Shown here piece after piece: positions 41,284-51,900 of a DNA stretch of 64,000 nucleotides. The first letter of the stretch is position 1, and each line of letters begins with the position of its first letter. The DNA is from Blepharisma stoltei (taxonomy: Eukaryota; Ciliophora; Heterotrichea; Heterotrichida; Blepharismidae), in the NCBI GenBank assembly GCA_914767885.1, contig CAJZBQ010000020.1, forward strand, positions 682,001-746,000, given 5' to 3'. A program made the translations under genes and the position numbers. The notes below the pieces were generated by a model. That model saw only the letters and a program-made list of their open reading frames with translations, ran no database searches and had not been told where the DNA came from.

Positions 41284-42621
41284 TTAGTTTACTCGACTTT
41301 TGAGTTTGGAAACTTGTGAAGATGATAAGAGTTTCGGAGATTTTTCTACTGAGGTACCTTTTATACCGTTTTGACTCTTGGAGAGGTATGGACTTGCTGA
41401 TCGCAGATTGCTTGTAGACTTTTCTTCTTTGATAGGTGACTTGCTTAGCAGTTCTTTTTGAGTATAACTATTTCTTCTTCTTCTTTCAATGTAGCTAAAA
41501 TTGTGATCGCTAGCTCTTGTTCTTACTCTACCTTATATAAGCGAGCAAAAATATTCGGAAAATTATCATATTTTCGAGCAAAAAATAAAATTTTAATGTG
41601 AGTTGCAATTTTATAAGATAGTTTAATATATAGCAATGATTATTATAATGAATATTAAGCTAATTCTATTATATTTTAAAATAGCTTGCATTCTAAAACA
41701 TAAATTGTAGTTAATAAATTAAAAAAATTTATGTGCTTACAAGGGGAGCTAGCATTCTTATTTGTTTCTCCAATTGAGCGACTTGCTCACATTTTTCTTC
41801 AAATTTCTTTTTGTAAAAATCAGTTACACAATTGGCACTGTCAGATCTATTTTCCTTACTCTCTTTTAAATATATTCGATCTATAAAAATATTCATAAAA
41901 TAAAATCTGTTTTAATTTTCCTAAAAATTTTTTTTAGAAAAATATTTTCAATTAGGTTAGATCTCTCTGGCTTTTTAACTTCAGGCTGCGCTTTCTGCAT
42001 TGAGACTTGCATTTCAAGCCTCTTTTTGTCTTTCATTAACTCAGCAATTTTTGCAGAATCTTTTTTCAAGTTCATCTTCAATGTTGAGATTTCTTGAGTT
42101 AATTTTCTTTCATGCTTCACTTCTGAATTGCTGCTTCTGGATGTCAAAGGAGAACTTTCTTCTCTTCGATGGGTCGGTCTATCAGTTTGTCCTTCTTTTC
42201 TTAGTTTATCAATAATAGATTTGCTGGTTGATGCAAGTTCCAGTCGAGCATTTTCTGATTCAATCAGTTTTTGCTGTGTATTTTCAATATGCAGCTTCAT
42301 TTGCTGTTCAATTTTAATGTGAGTCCTAACTTCGTCTTCAAGTTTCTGAAGGGCTTTGTGGTATTGGTCACAGTTTTGATAATTTTCAAACTCCTCCATG
42401 AACATAAAATCACGCTTGATTTTCAATAAGTCTTTGAGCTCTAAGTTTATTAAAGCTAGTGCTTGCATTGCATCCATTTTGACAATTTCGTTAATTGAAG
42501 TGTAAATTCGGTCAGGTTCTTCTTTCTAATTATGTTGTACCATTGAGGATAATTCTGTATATAAATACACGCAGGTTTCGATTACTGCTTTCTCAATTTT
42601 TGAAATCTTGTTTTGCTGCAT
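41284..42621 (-). CDS. Coiled-coil protein with two IESs; C-terminal phase unresolved
   Basis: ATG 42621-42619 and a 15-nt intron (42526-42540). Residues 1-210 are coiled coil (KLEDEVRTHIKIEQQMKLHI; EISTLKMNLKKDSAKIAELM). A 101-bp IES (41859-41959) joins PERS to KENRSDSANCVTDF, then KFEEKCEQVAQLEKQIRML. A family-1 IES (41527-41751) follows. Cutting it TA-to-TA leads to RNKS and a UAG, whereas a frame one base away encodes a convincing basic, Ser-rich tail (RASDHNFSYIERRRR ... KLKSRVN, UAA 41284). A missing or extra base, or an unusual intron, is needed to connect it. No domain beyond coiled coil. Confidence 0.65.
41527..41751. mobile_element. Family-1 IES (225 bp)
   Basis: TA at 41525-41526 and 41750-41751. 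Left end TTACTCTACCTTATATAAGC followed by GAGCAAAAATA; right end ATGTGCTTACAAGGGGAGCTA. Core CTAATTCTATTATATTTTAA as in relatives. The join is one base out of phase with the downstream ORF. Confidence 0.7.
41859..41959. mobile_element. Short IES (101 bp)
   Basis: TA at 41857-41858 and 41958-41959; ends TTACTCTCTTTTAAATAT and CTAACCTAATTGAAAATAT are imperfect inverted copies. Deletion joins ERS to KENRSD in frame and bypasses a UAG. Confidence 0.72.
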
Positions 42622-43216
42622 ATTTATTAACGATTTAATTGAATGAGTATTTCACATTTTCAAAAGAAGACTGCATATGCATTATTTCTATTTTGCTTAA
42701 AAAATAAAGGTTAATAAATAATGATATTGTGCAATGCTGCTTTATTTTAGATAATGGGATTAATGAATAAAAAATTAAATGCTAAGAAAAGCTATCACTT
42801 TTTTCAATTATTTTAGCAAGTCATTATAAATAAGATTTTACCGAATAAACTTACATTAAATTTTTATTAATTATATACTCAAGTAAATTAATCAACAATG
42901 CGATTATCAAATTTAATGTTTTAAATTAATAATTTGTATTAACAAAATAATTATATTAACCCACCCAAAATTATCCTATTATTATTAAAATTTCAATCAA
43001 AGCGTCTATGCAGAAAAATTCCCCTCTAGATAGCATGTGGTAAGAGCTTTTCATTCTGACAAAAAGAGAAGATTGCGATGCTGCATTCATATTTAATAAT
43101 TTAAATTTATTGGAAAGCTTTAATTCTACAATCAGAAGACAAATTGTAATTTATTAATAGCAGCAACCTATTTATTGGCAATATATATTTCAAATAATTT
43201 GTTTCAGAGCATAACA
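42622..43216. other. AT-rich intergenic region before tRNA-Arg
   Basis: About 590 bases, very AT-rich, with no ORF, terminal repeat or RNA gene that I can see. Confidence 0.5.
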
Positions 43217-43289
43217 GGCTCCGTGGCGCAACGGATAGCGCACCAGACTTCTAATCTGGGGGTTGTGGGTTCAAATCCCACCGGAGTCG
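43217..43289 (+). tRNA. tRNA-Arg (TCT)
   Basis: Acceptor GGCTCCG pairs with CGGAGTC (one G-U); D-arm GCGCAACGGATAGCGC; anticodon stem-loop CCAGA-CTTCTAA-TCTGG gives anticodon UCU; T-arm GTGGGTTCAAATCCCAC; discriminator G. No intron. A T run follows at 43291. Confidence 0.94.
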
Positions 43290-43492
43290 TTTTTACTAAT
43301 TTTTCAAAATTTTGTAAGAACTTTTGCATGACTAAAAATTAATTGACTCATTTAAATTGGATATTTTATCATTTTAATTTATGCCTATTGATAAAAACTA
43401 CGGCCAAAAATTAAGAATTTTCTACTTAGTAAATTCACTTAATATGATATGAAACTTGCAATGCTTATGTAATAATTTCCAGATTGAATAAA

Positions 43493-44257
43493 ATGACAGA
43501 TCCTTCATTACTAAGCAGCCATTCAACAAGCCCAAGCTCATCTGATGATGATGAACACAAAAATTTTAAATTTCCAAGTGACTTAGTAGAAGGCAAACTT
43601 TTCAGAACTAGAAGCTATTCCTCTAGCGGATCATTCTTGGATAATATTCCAGAAGAGAATGAGGAAGAAATAGAGGAGTACAAAGGGCGAAGGGGTTCAC
43701 TGCCAGGAGACTCCCTCAGCCTCCGTGGATCCCCTAGAAGAAAAGATGTTTTTCATAGCTTAATTTCTGGTGAAAAATTCTTAGACGACATCAGTTTAAT
43801 TGATAAGCCGAAAAAGAGGTTTTCTTTTGGAACCACTGAAGAGCAAGTTATTCCAGAAGAGGACTTGCAAGTTAGCGATAAAGATTTTGGGACAAGAGTA
43901 TCCCTTCCTGTTGACAAAAAGGATGAGCCCTATAGTGTCAAAAGAAGGAATCCATTTGAGGTCCAAGAAAGCATTGTTGAGGAAAGGGTTGAAGAAGACA
44001 GACAAATCGTTAAGCATGACGAATTTTTAAAAGTGTTGGAAAGATATGAGCCAGAAGAATCTCCACATGCAAGCTTCGTTTCGATTTCTGCAGAGCCTAT
44101 TAATGAAGTTGAAGAGGAAGAAGAAGTGCTGTTAAAGCATGATGAATTTCTTAAAAAAATTACAAAGCAGGATGAGAATTTTGTAAATCAGGATGGAATG
44201 AGAAGCAGCCTGCAAGAAACTGTGGAAGAGGAGGATGAAGATATAAAGGATAATTAA
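43493..44257 (+). CDS. Acidic, Ser-rich protein with repeated KHDEFLK motif
   Basis: The first true ATG is 43493; 254 residues to UAA 44257, uninterrupted. Acidic and disordered with Ser clusters (SSHSTSPSSSDDDEHKNF). Two copies of KHDEFLK occur at about residues 176 and 219 (KHDEFLKVLERYEPEE and KHDEFLKKITKQDEN), a small internal repeat that may be a binding motif. Basic RRGSLPGD and RRNPF patches look like kinase sites. No known domain; probably a regulated scaffold or adaptor. Confidence 0.75.
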   Translation: MTDPSLLSSHSTSPSSSDDDEHKNFKFPSDLVEGKLFRTRSYSSSGSFLDNIPEENEEEIEEYKGRRGSLPGDSLSLRGSPRRKDVFHSLISGEKFLDDISLIDKPKKRFSFGTTEEQVIPEEDLQVSDKDFGTRVSLPVDKKDEPYSVKRRNPFEVQESIVEERVEEDRQIVKHDEFLKVLERYEPEESPHASFVSISAEPINEVEEEEEVLLKHDEFLKKITKQDENFVNQDGMRSSLQETVEEEDEDIKDN

Positions 44258-44358
44258 AGTAATTCATTTCTTTTCGCTGTACTTTAAATATACCGACTAA
44301 AATAATCTAATCAATAAAACATTGTTTCGCCATGATTGATTATTTAAAAATAAATTAA

Positions 44359-45429
44359 TTAGATGCTCATTTGAAGAATGCATGGTAAATGGTCGCTTCC
44401 ATAAATGTCAGTTCTGATGTATGCTTTTTCGATGTGTTGTTTAAAAATTTCAGAAACTAAAATATAGTCAACTCTCCACCCATATCCTTTTTCGACTGCA
44501 TTAACTTTCCTTCTGCTATAGTGACTATATACTCTTAGTCCTGGATTCAAGTATCTAAAAGTATCAACCAGCTTGCACTCCTCTAATGTTGTATGGAAAT
44601 TTCTTCTTTCTTCATCAGTGATGCAGTCCATTTTTTCTTTTCCTTTTATGTCATAAATATCAATATCCTCATTGATCACATTGAAGTCTCCACATCATAT
44701 TACAGGCTTCTTTCTTTGAAGCTCTGCTATATAATCTCTTATCGCAAAGTCCCATTGTTGTGTTCTATAAGCATAGTCTCTACCTGCGCAAGGAAAATAA
44801 GTATTGACTAAAAAGAATTCTTTATACTCCGCAGTGAGAGCTCGCCCTTCAATATCATGCCTCTCTGTGCCTATACCATAAATGACTTGTTCAGGTTTTA
44901 CTTCTGTGAGAATTGCAACTCCAGAGTAACCTTTTTTACCATGAGAGCAGTTTCAATACTTGCTAAATGAACTAGGAAGGAGCTTTTCAGCAGCCTCTAT
45001 ATGCTTATCCTGCAGTCTTGTTTCATTAAAACAAATTATATTAGGAGCCTCTGAGTCAATGAGATTCTGAATCCCATCTTTCATAAGCATTGATCGAAGC
45101 CCACATACGTTTCATGATGCTATCTTTATTTGTGTCTTTTCTTCTTTCTTCAGGCGTTTTACCGGCTTTTTCTTTTGTTCAGTTCTTCTTCGTTTCATAT
45201 TTTTTATAAGGTCATTAAAATTATTGCCTTCTTTCCTTTTATGTTCAATATTTTCTCGATTTTCCACAAAATATCCTCCTTCTAACCTAAAATCCGATTT
45301 GGAATCCAAATTATTGAGATTCCATATTTTTCTGTTATTAAATATTGCATAGAAATTGTTTATAATATAATCGATTTTCTTTAAGTGGCTGCAAAGACTC
45401 CAAAATTTCTTGTCGCTAATTAGTGACAT
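44359..45429 (-). CDS. APEX1: AP endonuclease of the exonuclease III / APEX family
   Basis: ATG 45429-45427 to UAA 44359, 356 residues, uninterrupted; UGA=Trp at several conserved Trp. After a basic N-terminal extension of about 105 residues comes the nuclease fold: IKIASWNVCGLRSMLMKDGI, NIICFNETRLQD (metal-binding Glu), KKGYSGVAILTEVKP, RDYAYRTQQWDFAIRDY, IWCGDFNVINEDIDIY (catalytic Asp/Asn), YGWRVDYILVS and YGSDHLPCIL (catalytic His). The enzyme cleaves DNA at abasic sites in base-excision repair. The start lies 60 bp from that of the divergent B-box gene. Confidence 0.93.
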
Positions 45430-45488
45430 ATTGCACTGAATATATATAAGACTTTTAAGCCCTTTAAATTTTAAAATTGTACAAAGAA

Positions 45489-46037
45489 ATGAACTGGCTC
45501 GAGAAAATATTCCCAAATTGCTGCCAAAGCCGAGATACAAAGAAAAAGAATCCTAATAGCATGCTTGAGCAATCAGAGCTAGACATCAGCATTGTAAATT
45601 TGAAGAAAAGCCAAACTCAAGCAGAATGCCCAAGTCCGAACATGTCTGAAGAGACAAGTGGCAGCTCATTTGATTACAGGACAATCATGAAAGAAGAATA
45701 TAAATTCTTCGAATCAGGCACAGAAAACTCACTGGATCAGATTTCACTCGATTCCCAAGGTAGTGTTGTTGTTCGTGAAACGAAAAATTCTATGATAAGG
45801 CTAAAACCTTGCTTTGAATGCAAAGATGTAGAAAAAAATAAAATAGAAAAGGTACAAAATGACGCACAAAACTTATTTTCTAAATTCCAGTGTGTAGTAT
45901 GTGGAGGCAATGCGACTGGCTTTTGCATTGGCTGCCTTGATAAAAGGTATTGTAAATCGTGCCATATTAAAACTCATTCATCAAAATCAGTCATTCATCA
46001 GTTTTGCTCCTATAGCAGGAAGACAAAAGGCCCTTAA
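45489..46037 (+). CDS. Protein with C-terminal B-box-type zinc finger
   Basis: ATG 45489, 182 residues to UAA 46037. The N-terminal 110 residues are disordered and acidic. Residues about 137-175 form a B-box: CVVCGGNATGFCIGCLDKRY, then C-K-S-C-H and a terminal H, with correctly spaced Cys/His. An upstream CFEC pair may add a zinc ligand. B-boxes mediate protein interactions. No RING or coiled coil, so it is not a full TRIM protein. Confidence 0.78.
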   Translation: MNWLEKIFPNCCQSRDTKKKNPNSMLEQSELDISIVNLKKSQTQAECPSPNMSEETSGSSFDYRTIMKEEYKFFESGTENSLDQISLDSQGSVVVRETKNSMIRLKPCFECKDVEKNKIEKVQNDAQNLFSKFQCVVCGGNATGFCIGCLDKRYCKSCHIKTHSSKSVIHQFCSYSRKTKGP

Positions 46038-46395
46038 TTTCTTTTAATTATATCTAATCACTATCTTTCACAACATTTAATATTGAGCAGTTTTATCCTA
46101 GTTTTTAAAAAATATTTTATATTACATCATAAATAAAATTCTTTTTTAGATTTTAGAAATTCCAATTGCTAATATTTGAAGGAATTTTGTTGTCTAATAT
46201 ATAAGAGAATTTTGAAGACAATTATTCATTATTTATAAAAAATATTTTTCCTCGCTCTTTAAGGAGTTAACTTTCGAAAAAATTGTAAAATTTAATGGAT
46301 TTGTTTGCATTTAAATGGCTGAGTAAGTACATATTTATTATGATTTTATTGTATTAAAAATGATTATACAGAATTTATTTCAAAAGATATAATGA
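46038..46395. other. AT-rich convergent spacer
   Basis: About 360 bases between two gene ends. A weak trace of a MITE end (CTCGCTCTTTAAGGAGTTA near 46252) is all I can see. Confidence 0.4.
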
Positions 46396-47094
46396 TTAAA
46401 ATGTTTGAAAAAACTCAAGTGGCAGTAGATAAGCTTCTTCCATAAAATTTTGAAAATGCTCAATAGAACTAAGGTTATCTATATGATGGCCGACCACTGA
46501 TAAGTCGTCTATAGGCATTAATTCATCATATTCTGAACTGTCAGGAATTTCCAACTGATTCTCTTCATTCAGGATTTTTTTAGAATTTTTATGTTTTAGT
46601 CGTTTTAATATTGATGATATAATATTTGATGTCAATAAGTGATCATATTTTTTTAGTTGATCTCTATTGCCTTCAGACCCATATAGCTTCCGATACTGAC
46701 GCTTCATTGAAGAGTAAAAGTGATTTTTTATTGAATTATCAGTCCGGCCAGGAAGTAATTTTGAAATTTCAGCTCATTTATTTACAAGTTCGAGATGTGA
46801 TTCAAATAGGACTTTTTCTTCTTCTAGAGTTCAAGGAGTTTTATTTATTGAGGGAGCTAAGTGATTATGCCATCGTTCTCTGCATTGTTTTCCACTCCTC
46901 CCGTGAATGTTGTATTCTAAACTTAATCTTGCTGCGATATTTGCCCACTGTTGCTTGTCATTTTCTTGAACTAGCTGCTTGATTGCTTCATCCTCGTAAG
47001 GGGTTCATGGTCTTCTTTTTACAGATGTAGGGGGGATAATTTTTGCTTTTTTGGGTGGCCTTCCTCTTGGCTTGCGAAGTTTATGTTTTGTCAT
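46396..47094 (-). CDS. R2R3 Myb-type DNA-binding protein
   Basis: ATG 47094-47092, 232 residues, uninterrupted; several Myb Trp codons are UGA. The N terminus has an AT-hook-like KPRGRPPKK. R2, about residues 27-80: RRPWTPYEDEAIKQL ... QWANIAARL ... GRSGKQCRERWHNHL. R3, about 84-133: INKTPWTLEEEKVLFE ... NKWAEISKLLPGRTDNSIKN. The spaced Trp and the recognition helices are intact. The C-terminal half is unstructured and acidic. It resembles Myb/Bas1/SNAPc4-like transcription factors. Targets are unknown. Confidence 0.9.
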
Positions 47095-47826
47095 AACGTT
47101 AAAAAATGGTAGTAGTCTTATAACTGGAATCAATATTTAAATATTTAAATTTCGCATTATTATTAGTTAAAATAAACAAAAATGAGTGAAGATAAAAAAT
47201 TTCTATGACTATTTGCCTTGATAATTGATTAATTATATCATGGATAATTTATTTTTGAAAGCCATTTAATTTTATGATTCAGCAATCAATTCTTTGAAAT
47301 CAATTTTTTCGAGAATGAAATCACAAATAGATATGTATAAAAAAGGATTCGGCTGCAAATCTAATCATTTTGTGAGTTAATAAGCATTCCTGAATAAAGT
47401 TTTAAAATCTTATTTTAGGATATTTTGAGTACCTAAAGTGATGACTTATTTTTCATTTCAAAAAGAGAATGATATAATCTGCAATTGCAGATTATATATG
47501 GTTTATAAATTTATATGTAAATCAAGCGGCTCTAGCGTACTCAATTGTTGAAATGATATAAAATATTTCTTTATAGCAAATGCGCTGCTGTTTCTTACCA
47601 TTGGCAATTTTATGGCATTTACTCCACATTAATTATTAAATCAAAAATACGAAACTCACAAAATTTTTTGATTATAAAAATTTGTAATAGACATTTAAAA
47701 ATATTTTTAATATCAGGAAGTTGATGGCGCAGGAAAATTTACACAAAGTTAATTCATAGTAGTGCTTTAATTATATATGTCACATGTAAAACACATATTA
47801 GAACACGTAAGCTCATTAGAATTATT
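47095..47826. other. AT-rich intergenic region
   Basis: About 730 bases of very AT-rich DNA between the Myb start and the 3' end of SPCS1. One short palindrome (TCTGCAATTGCAGA near 47468). No gene seen. Confidence 0.5.
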
Positions 47827-48972
47827 TTAAGATTTCTTCGGCTTGCTCGACCAGGTCAAAGGGTTTTTCTTATACCAAGGCCATGGTGGGACTACCAAGA
47901 TAAGAGATACATGGTCAAGCATAGGTCGCAACCAGACACCCCCATCCCCCCTAATAAGGGAACCCCCGCACCCCCACCACCCTAAAAATGGTACCCCCCA
48001 CCCCCCTTTCACAGATGGCACCCCCACCCCCCCTAAAAAAATAAAGTGTTTATCATATAGAAGTAATTGATAGGAAACAAGCGGAATAATTTAAATATAA
48101 TCCAAATTAAAACACTATATCATAAATTAAGTCCATAAAGTACTTTAATATTTATGATTAATTAATAAATTTAAATTAATTAGAAAATATATTAAATTTG
48201 TTTGTTATATTTATAAATATAATGCCAAAGATATAGATAATGGCATTAATTATTAAATTAAACACAATACAATAACTTGCATTAAATTTATTGATTCATA
48301 AATTAAAGCTAATATGATGCCCATTGTACAAGGATTGCAGGACTGAATAGGTAACAGAATTCAACAGTGGGTAATAAAAATAGTATTTGCTATTGTCAGT
48401 TTTACTTCTGGATCTCTAATTCGACTCTTTAGCCATTTTCCCACAAAGTTCATAAATATATGCAGGATATACTTTAATTAATACCAAAGATCATTATTAT
48501 ATAACAAATTTCTTCAGATATGGTGTCTTAGTAGTTATAGGAAATTCTCACCCCATTCCACCTACTCCTTAATCGATTGTGCTCCTATGTGGATATTGTA
48601 TAAATCAGTAATTTTGAATATTTAAAATAATAATTTATTTATTACGCCTGCTCTAAATTAGCATTTGTCATATATCTATGCTATATTAAAGGGGGGTGGG
48701 GGTGGGGGGTGCCATTAAAAGGGGGGTGGGGTACCACTTTTAGGGGGGTGGGGGTGTCTGGTTGCGGCCTGTGCATGACCAGATACAATTGTGGAAATCA
48801 TTGCTGCATATCCTGTGTACATAAATTGCTTTGTTATGCAAGAAATAGCAAACCCAATCAAGCAGCTCACAAGAATAATAACTTTGTATAGGTACTCTGC
48901 CTTCTTCTGGCCAACATAGTCCTATGTTAATTTTACGATTTCTCCCATGATATTCCAAAATCCTCTTGCCAT
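47827..48972 (-). CDS. SPCS1: Signal peptidase complex subunit 1 (SPC12), split by an 876-bp IES
   Basis: ATG 48972-48970. A 15-nt intron (48922-48936) removes a UAG. Deleting the IES 47910-48785 leaves exactly 84 residues to UAA 47827. The product is diagnostic: GEI-DYVGQKKAEYLYKVII, first membrane segment about 25-42, KQFMYTGYAAMISTIV second segment, then LVVPPWPWYKKNPLTW, the family's PPWP-Y-Pro-L-W signature, which is complete only after excision. SPCS1 is a small two-pass ER membrane subunit of signal peptidase that helps limit cleavage of membrane anchors. The IES is over three times the size of the gene's coding DNA. It starts 25 bp from the divergent coiled-coil gene. Confidence 0.9.
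47910..48785. mobile_element. IES with C/G-rich quadruplex-prone inverted ends (876 bp)
   Basis: TA at 47908-47909 and 48784-48785. Inverted ends GGTCAAGCATAGGTCGCAAC and GGTCATGCACAGGCCGCAAC, both followed by CAGACACCCCCA and about 80 bp of C-run repeats; the other end shows the same as G-runs (GGGGGGTGGGGGTGGGGGGT). The middle 700 bp are AT-rich without ORFs. Deletion joins STIV to SLILVVPPWPW exactly. Confidence 0.88.
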
Positions 48973-48996
48973 TTTAAAATAATTATTAAATTGTCT

Positions 48997-51900
48997 ATGA
49001 GACGTAGAAGTTTAGAAAGCTCCGTAGAAAGGAGATTCGCACCTCAAATGGCAGAACCTATGCCAAACGACGCTAATATGGAGTCTATCATTTCAAACCT
49101 TCAGTATAAGTTAACAGGACTTGAGCAAAAATACAATCAGTTTGTAGGCCAATGTGCCAAGATATTCAAAGAAAATCAATTAAGATCTTATAATGACAGC
49201 GGCTCGGAAGACGCAAGTGCTTTGCAGCTTATGCAGGAACTGTCTTCAGAAAGAACGAAATTTGATAAAGAGCTTTACTCTCTTATAGGCTCTCAAAACA
49301 GTCGAGTTGAAACAGACATTCAAGAGATGTTTAAAAGGATTACTCAGAAAATCAGCGAAGCAAAAGATATAGCAATCCAACAATTGCCTCAGCGTGGAGA
49401 CTATAGAGAGCGGGTTTCTGAAGTCTTTATTGGTCTGACTGAAAGTATATGAGCCATTATGTCTAATAAAGAAAGACAAAGGGAAACGAATAGCTGAATT
49501 CGGAATATTATGGATCTAGAAGATAATAAGCGGCAAATAGAAAGGGGCAATAAGGATTACTCAGAAGCAAAGAAATATAAAAATCTATATATTAAGATAT
49601 TTGAAGAAAAGCACGATCTTGAAGTTAAGCTAAAAGAAATGCAAGAAATTCTTAACAGAAAAGGGGCTGAAGTGTCAAAATCTGAGCAAAAACTGCACCA
49701 TATTCAAGGCAAGTTGGATACTCTAATGGATGAAAACGACAAACTGAGAGAAACGCTCAGTGACGCAACTAAAAAATATGCGAGACTTGAGCGGTCTTCG
49801 AGTAAAAATCGACCGAACCATTTAAGCCCTGCTCGAGATGAATTAGGAGGGTCCCATCGTTTGAGGAAAACATCTCCTAATAGCTTTAAGTTTTTCCAAG
49901 CAACTGATGGATTTAATTTAAGTTTAAAGCTTGAGCTAGAGCGAGCACATGATGAAATCAAAAGAATTCGCGAAGAAAGAGACTCCTTAAGAGCTTGAAA
50001 AGAGCAGAAATCTCAAAGCCTTACGCAAGATTATGAAAATGAAAAAGCGACTTTCCAAAAGAAGCTTAACAGTCTACAAGATCGTCTATTGAGCTTCTCA
50101 AATGTAGCAAAAAATTTAATTGAAAACAGTCTTCAAGCAGATAAAGCACAAACAGATAGAGATCCAGCAACTTTAAGGAAAACTAGCCAGATTAGAAAAG
50201 AGCTAATTCCCGTGAGTGAACAAAACCTTAGAAAAATCCATATTTTTTTGCCCAAAAACCCACCCTCCGTGAGTGAACAAAAATTTTTGTAATAGAAAAA
50301 TTTTTTATGGAAAAAAGTTTTAATATATAAATGATAATTAGTATAATGAAATATAGAGCTAATTCTGTTTAATTTTAAACAAATTGCTTTTTAAAACATA
50401 AATTTTGCAAATTGAATTAATATTTGCTTTCCAATTTTTGCGAATTAGGATTTTTTTAAATTTCGAAAAAAAAATTAACCACCCTCCGTGAGTGAACAAA
50501 ATTTTTTTTGTTCACTCACGGAGGGGGGAGTAAAGAAAAAAAATCCAGCAAATCAAAACTGAAAATCCTGGAAAGCAAAACATCGAGAGCCCGATGTTGA
50601 GTCCACTGGGATCTCCAAAATCTTCAAGTCGAGGAAATAGTCCAATGGTTGATGTGTCATTCTTGATCAAAACAAATAAATCTCTAGAAAAAGAAAGAAC
50701 TCGCTTGGAAAACGCTGTTAGCTATGAGAGAAATCAAGCAGACAAGTATTGTGAAGCTCTTGAGCTTAAAAATCAAGAATTAATTGAAAAGGAAAAATTG
50801 ATTGATGACCTCAACGAAAAAGAAAAATCTCTCCAAAATGAGCTAGAGTTGATGGAAAAAGAAAAAGGAGTAATTATTACTTAAATTATTATCGAATAGC
50901 TCCCAGGCAGCCATCTCGGCTTTTCACGTACCTTACTTCGCTCCATTACCTACTCTCCAATCCGATTCTATTGCATAAAGTCATGTGCTGCTCCCTCCGG
51001 AAGAGGGCTCACATTCACAAACGAGGAGGCAAAGATGCTGGATCACCTTACTGTATGTCAACGGGGTTGGCCTTCCCGAAAATTCAAAAATGAATTTTCT
51101 GGTAGACTATCGACCAGACTAAAACTTGTAGCCCAAGACGCAAACTCTTGGTATAGGTTTGGAAAAATATTCGATTGGCCAAGCGAGCTCTTTGGCCTTG
51201 CTGGGGCTATCCCTTTCCAGCTTCCAAGTTTCATCCTCCCTCAGGCAAAACATTGCCTTGGATTGGGTTGTGGTCGGTCACCCCAATTGCGCTCCACCAA
51301 ACCAAGTAAAACCTGTCGGACTAGCCCATAGCACGCTGCTCTCCCTTCCACAAGGCCCCAGACTCCTGTCTGTCTACAGGTGTTAAAAGGGCAGGTTGGT
51401 TCGCCATATCATTTTATGTGTGAGCAATTATTGCAGACTTGGAAACGAGAGAGCTAAAGGCAAAAACTGCATTGAAAGAATTGCAAGAAGACATGAATGA
51501 GCAAATTTTTGAATTGACTCAAGAGTTAGATAGCCTCAAAGAAATTCATTCAAAATGCAAATTGATCGAAAAGCTCGAAAACGAACAAAACACATTTAAA
51601 AAGACTTTCCCATTTATGCTGAAAAACATTGAGGATATCATTAATGGAATTCATAAGCAAATTGGTGAGAAACTAAATGAAAAAAGCAGCAATCTAGAAA
51701 ATCTGATCAATGAATTTTATCCCAAATTAAAATCTATCAAGTCTTCTCAAGCTGAAAGCAAAGAATACATCACCCTTTTAGAAGAAAAAGTAGAGCATCT
51801 TGAGTTTATGCTACAACAGTCTCAAGAATTAAATCTTGGGCAGATAAATGAGTTTGACGAAGATGTTCAGCAACTAGAAACTCAGAAGCTCAAGGATCAG

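Noticed and set aside
47827-48070. Short ORFs rich in Pro and Gly around the C/G runs
   Set aside because: Products of CCCCCC/GGGGGG repeats at the IES end; the real coding part is the last exon piece of SPCS1.
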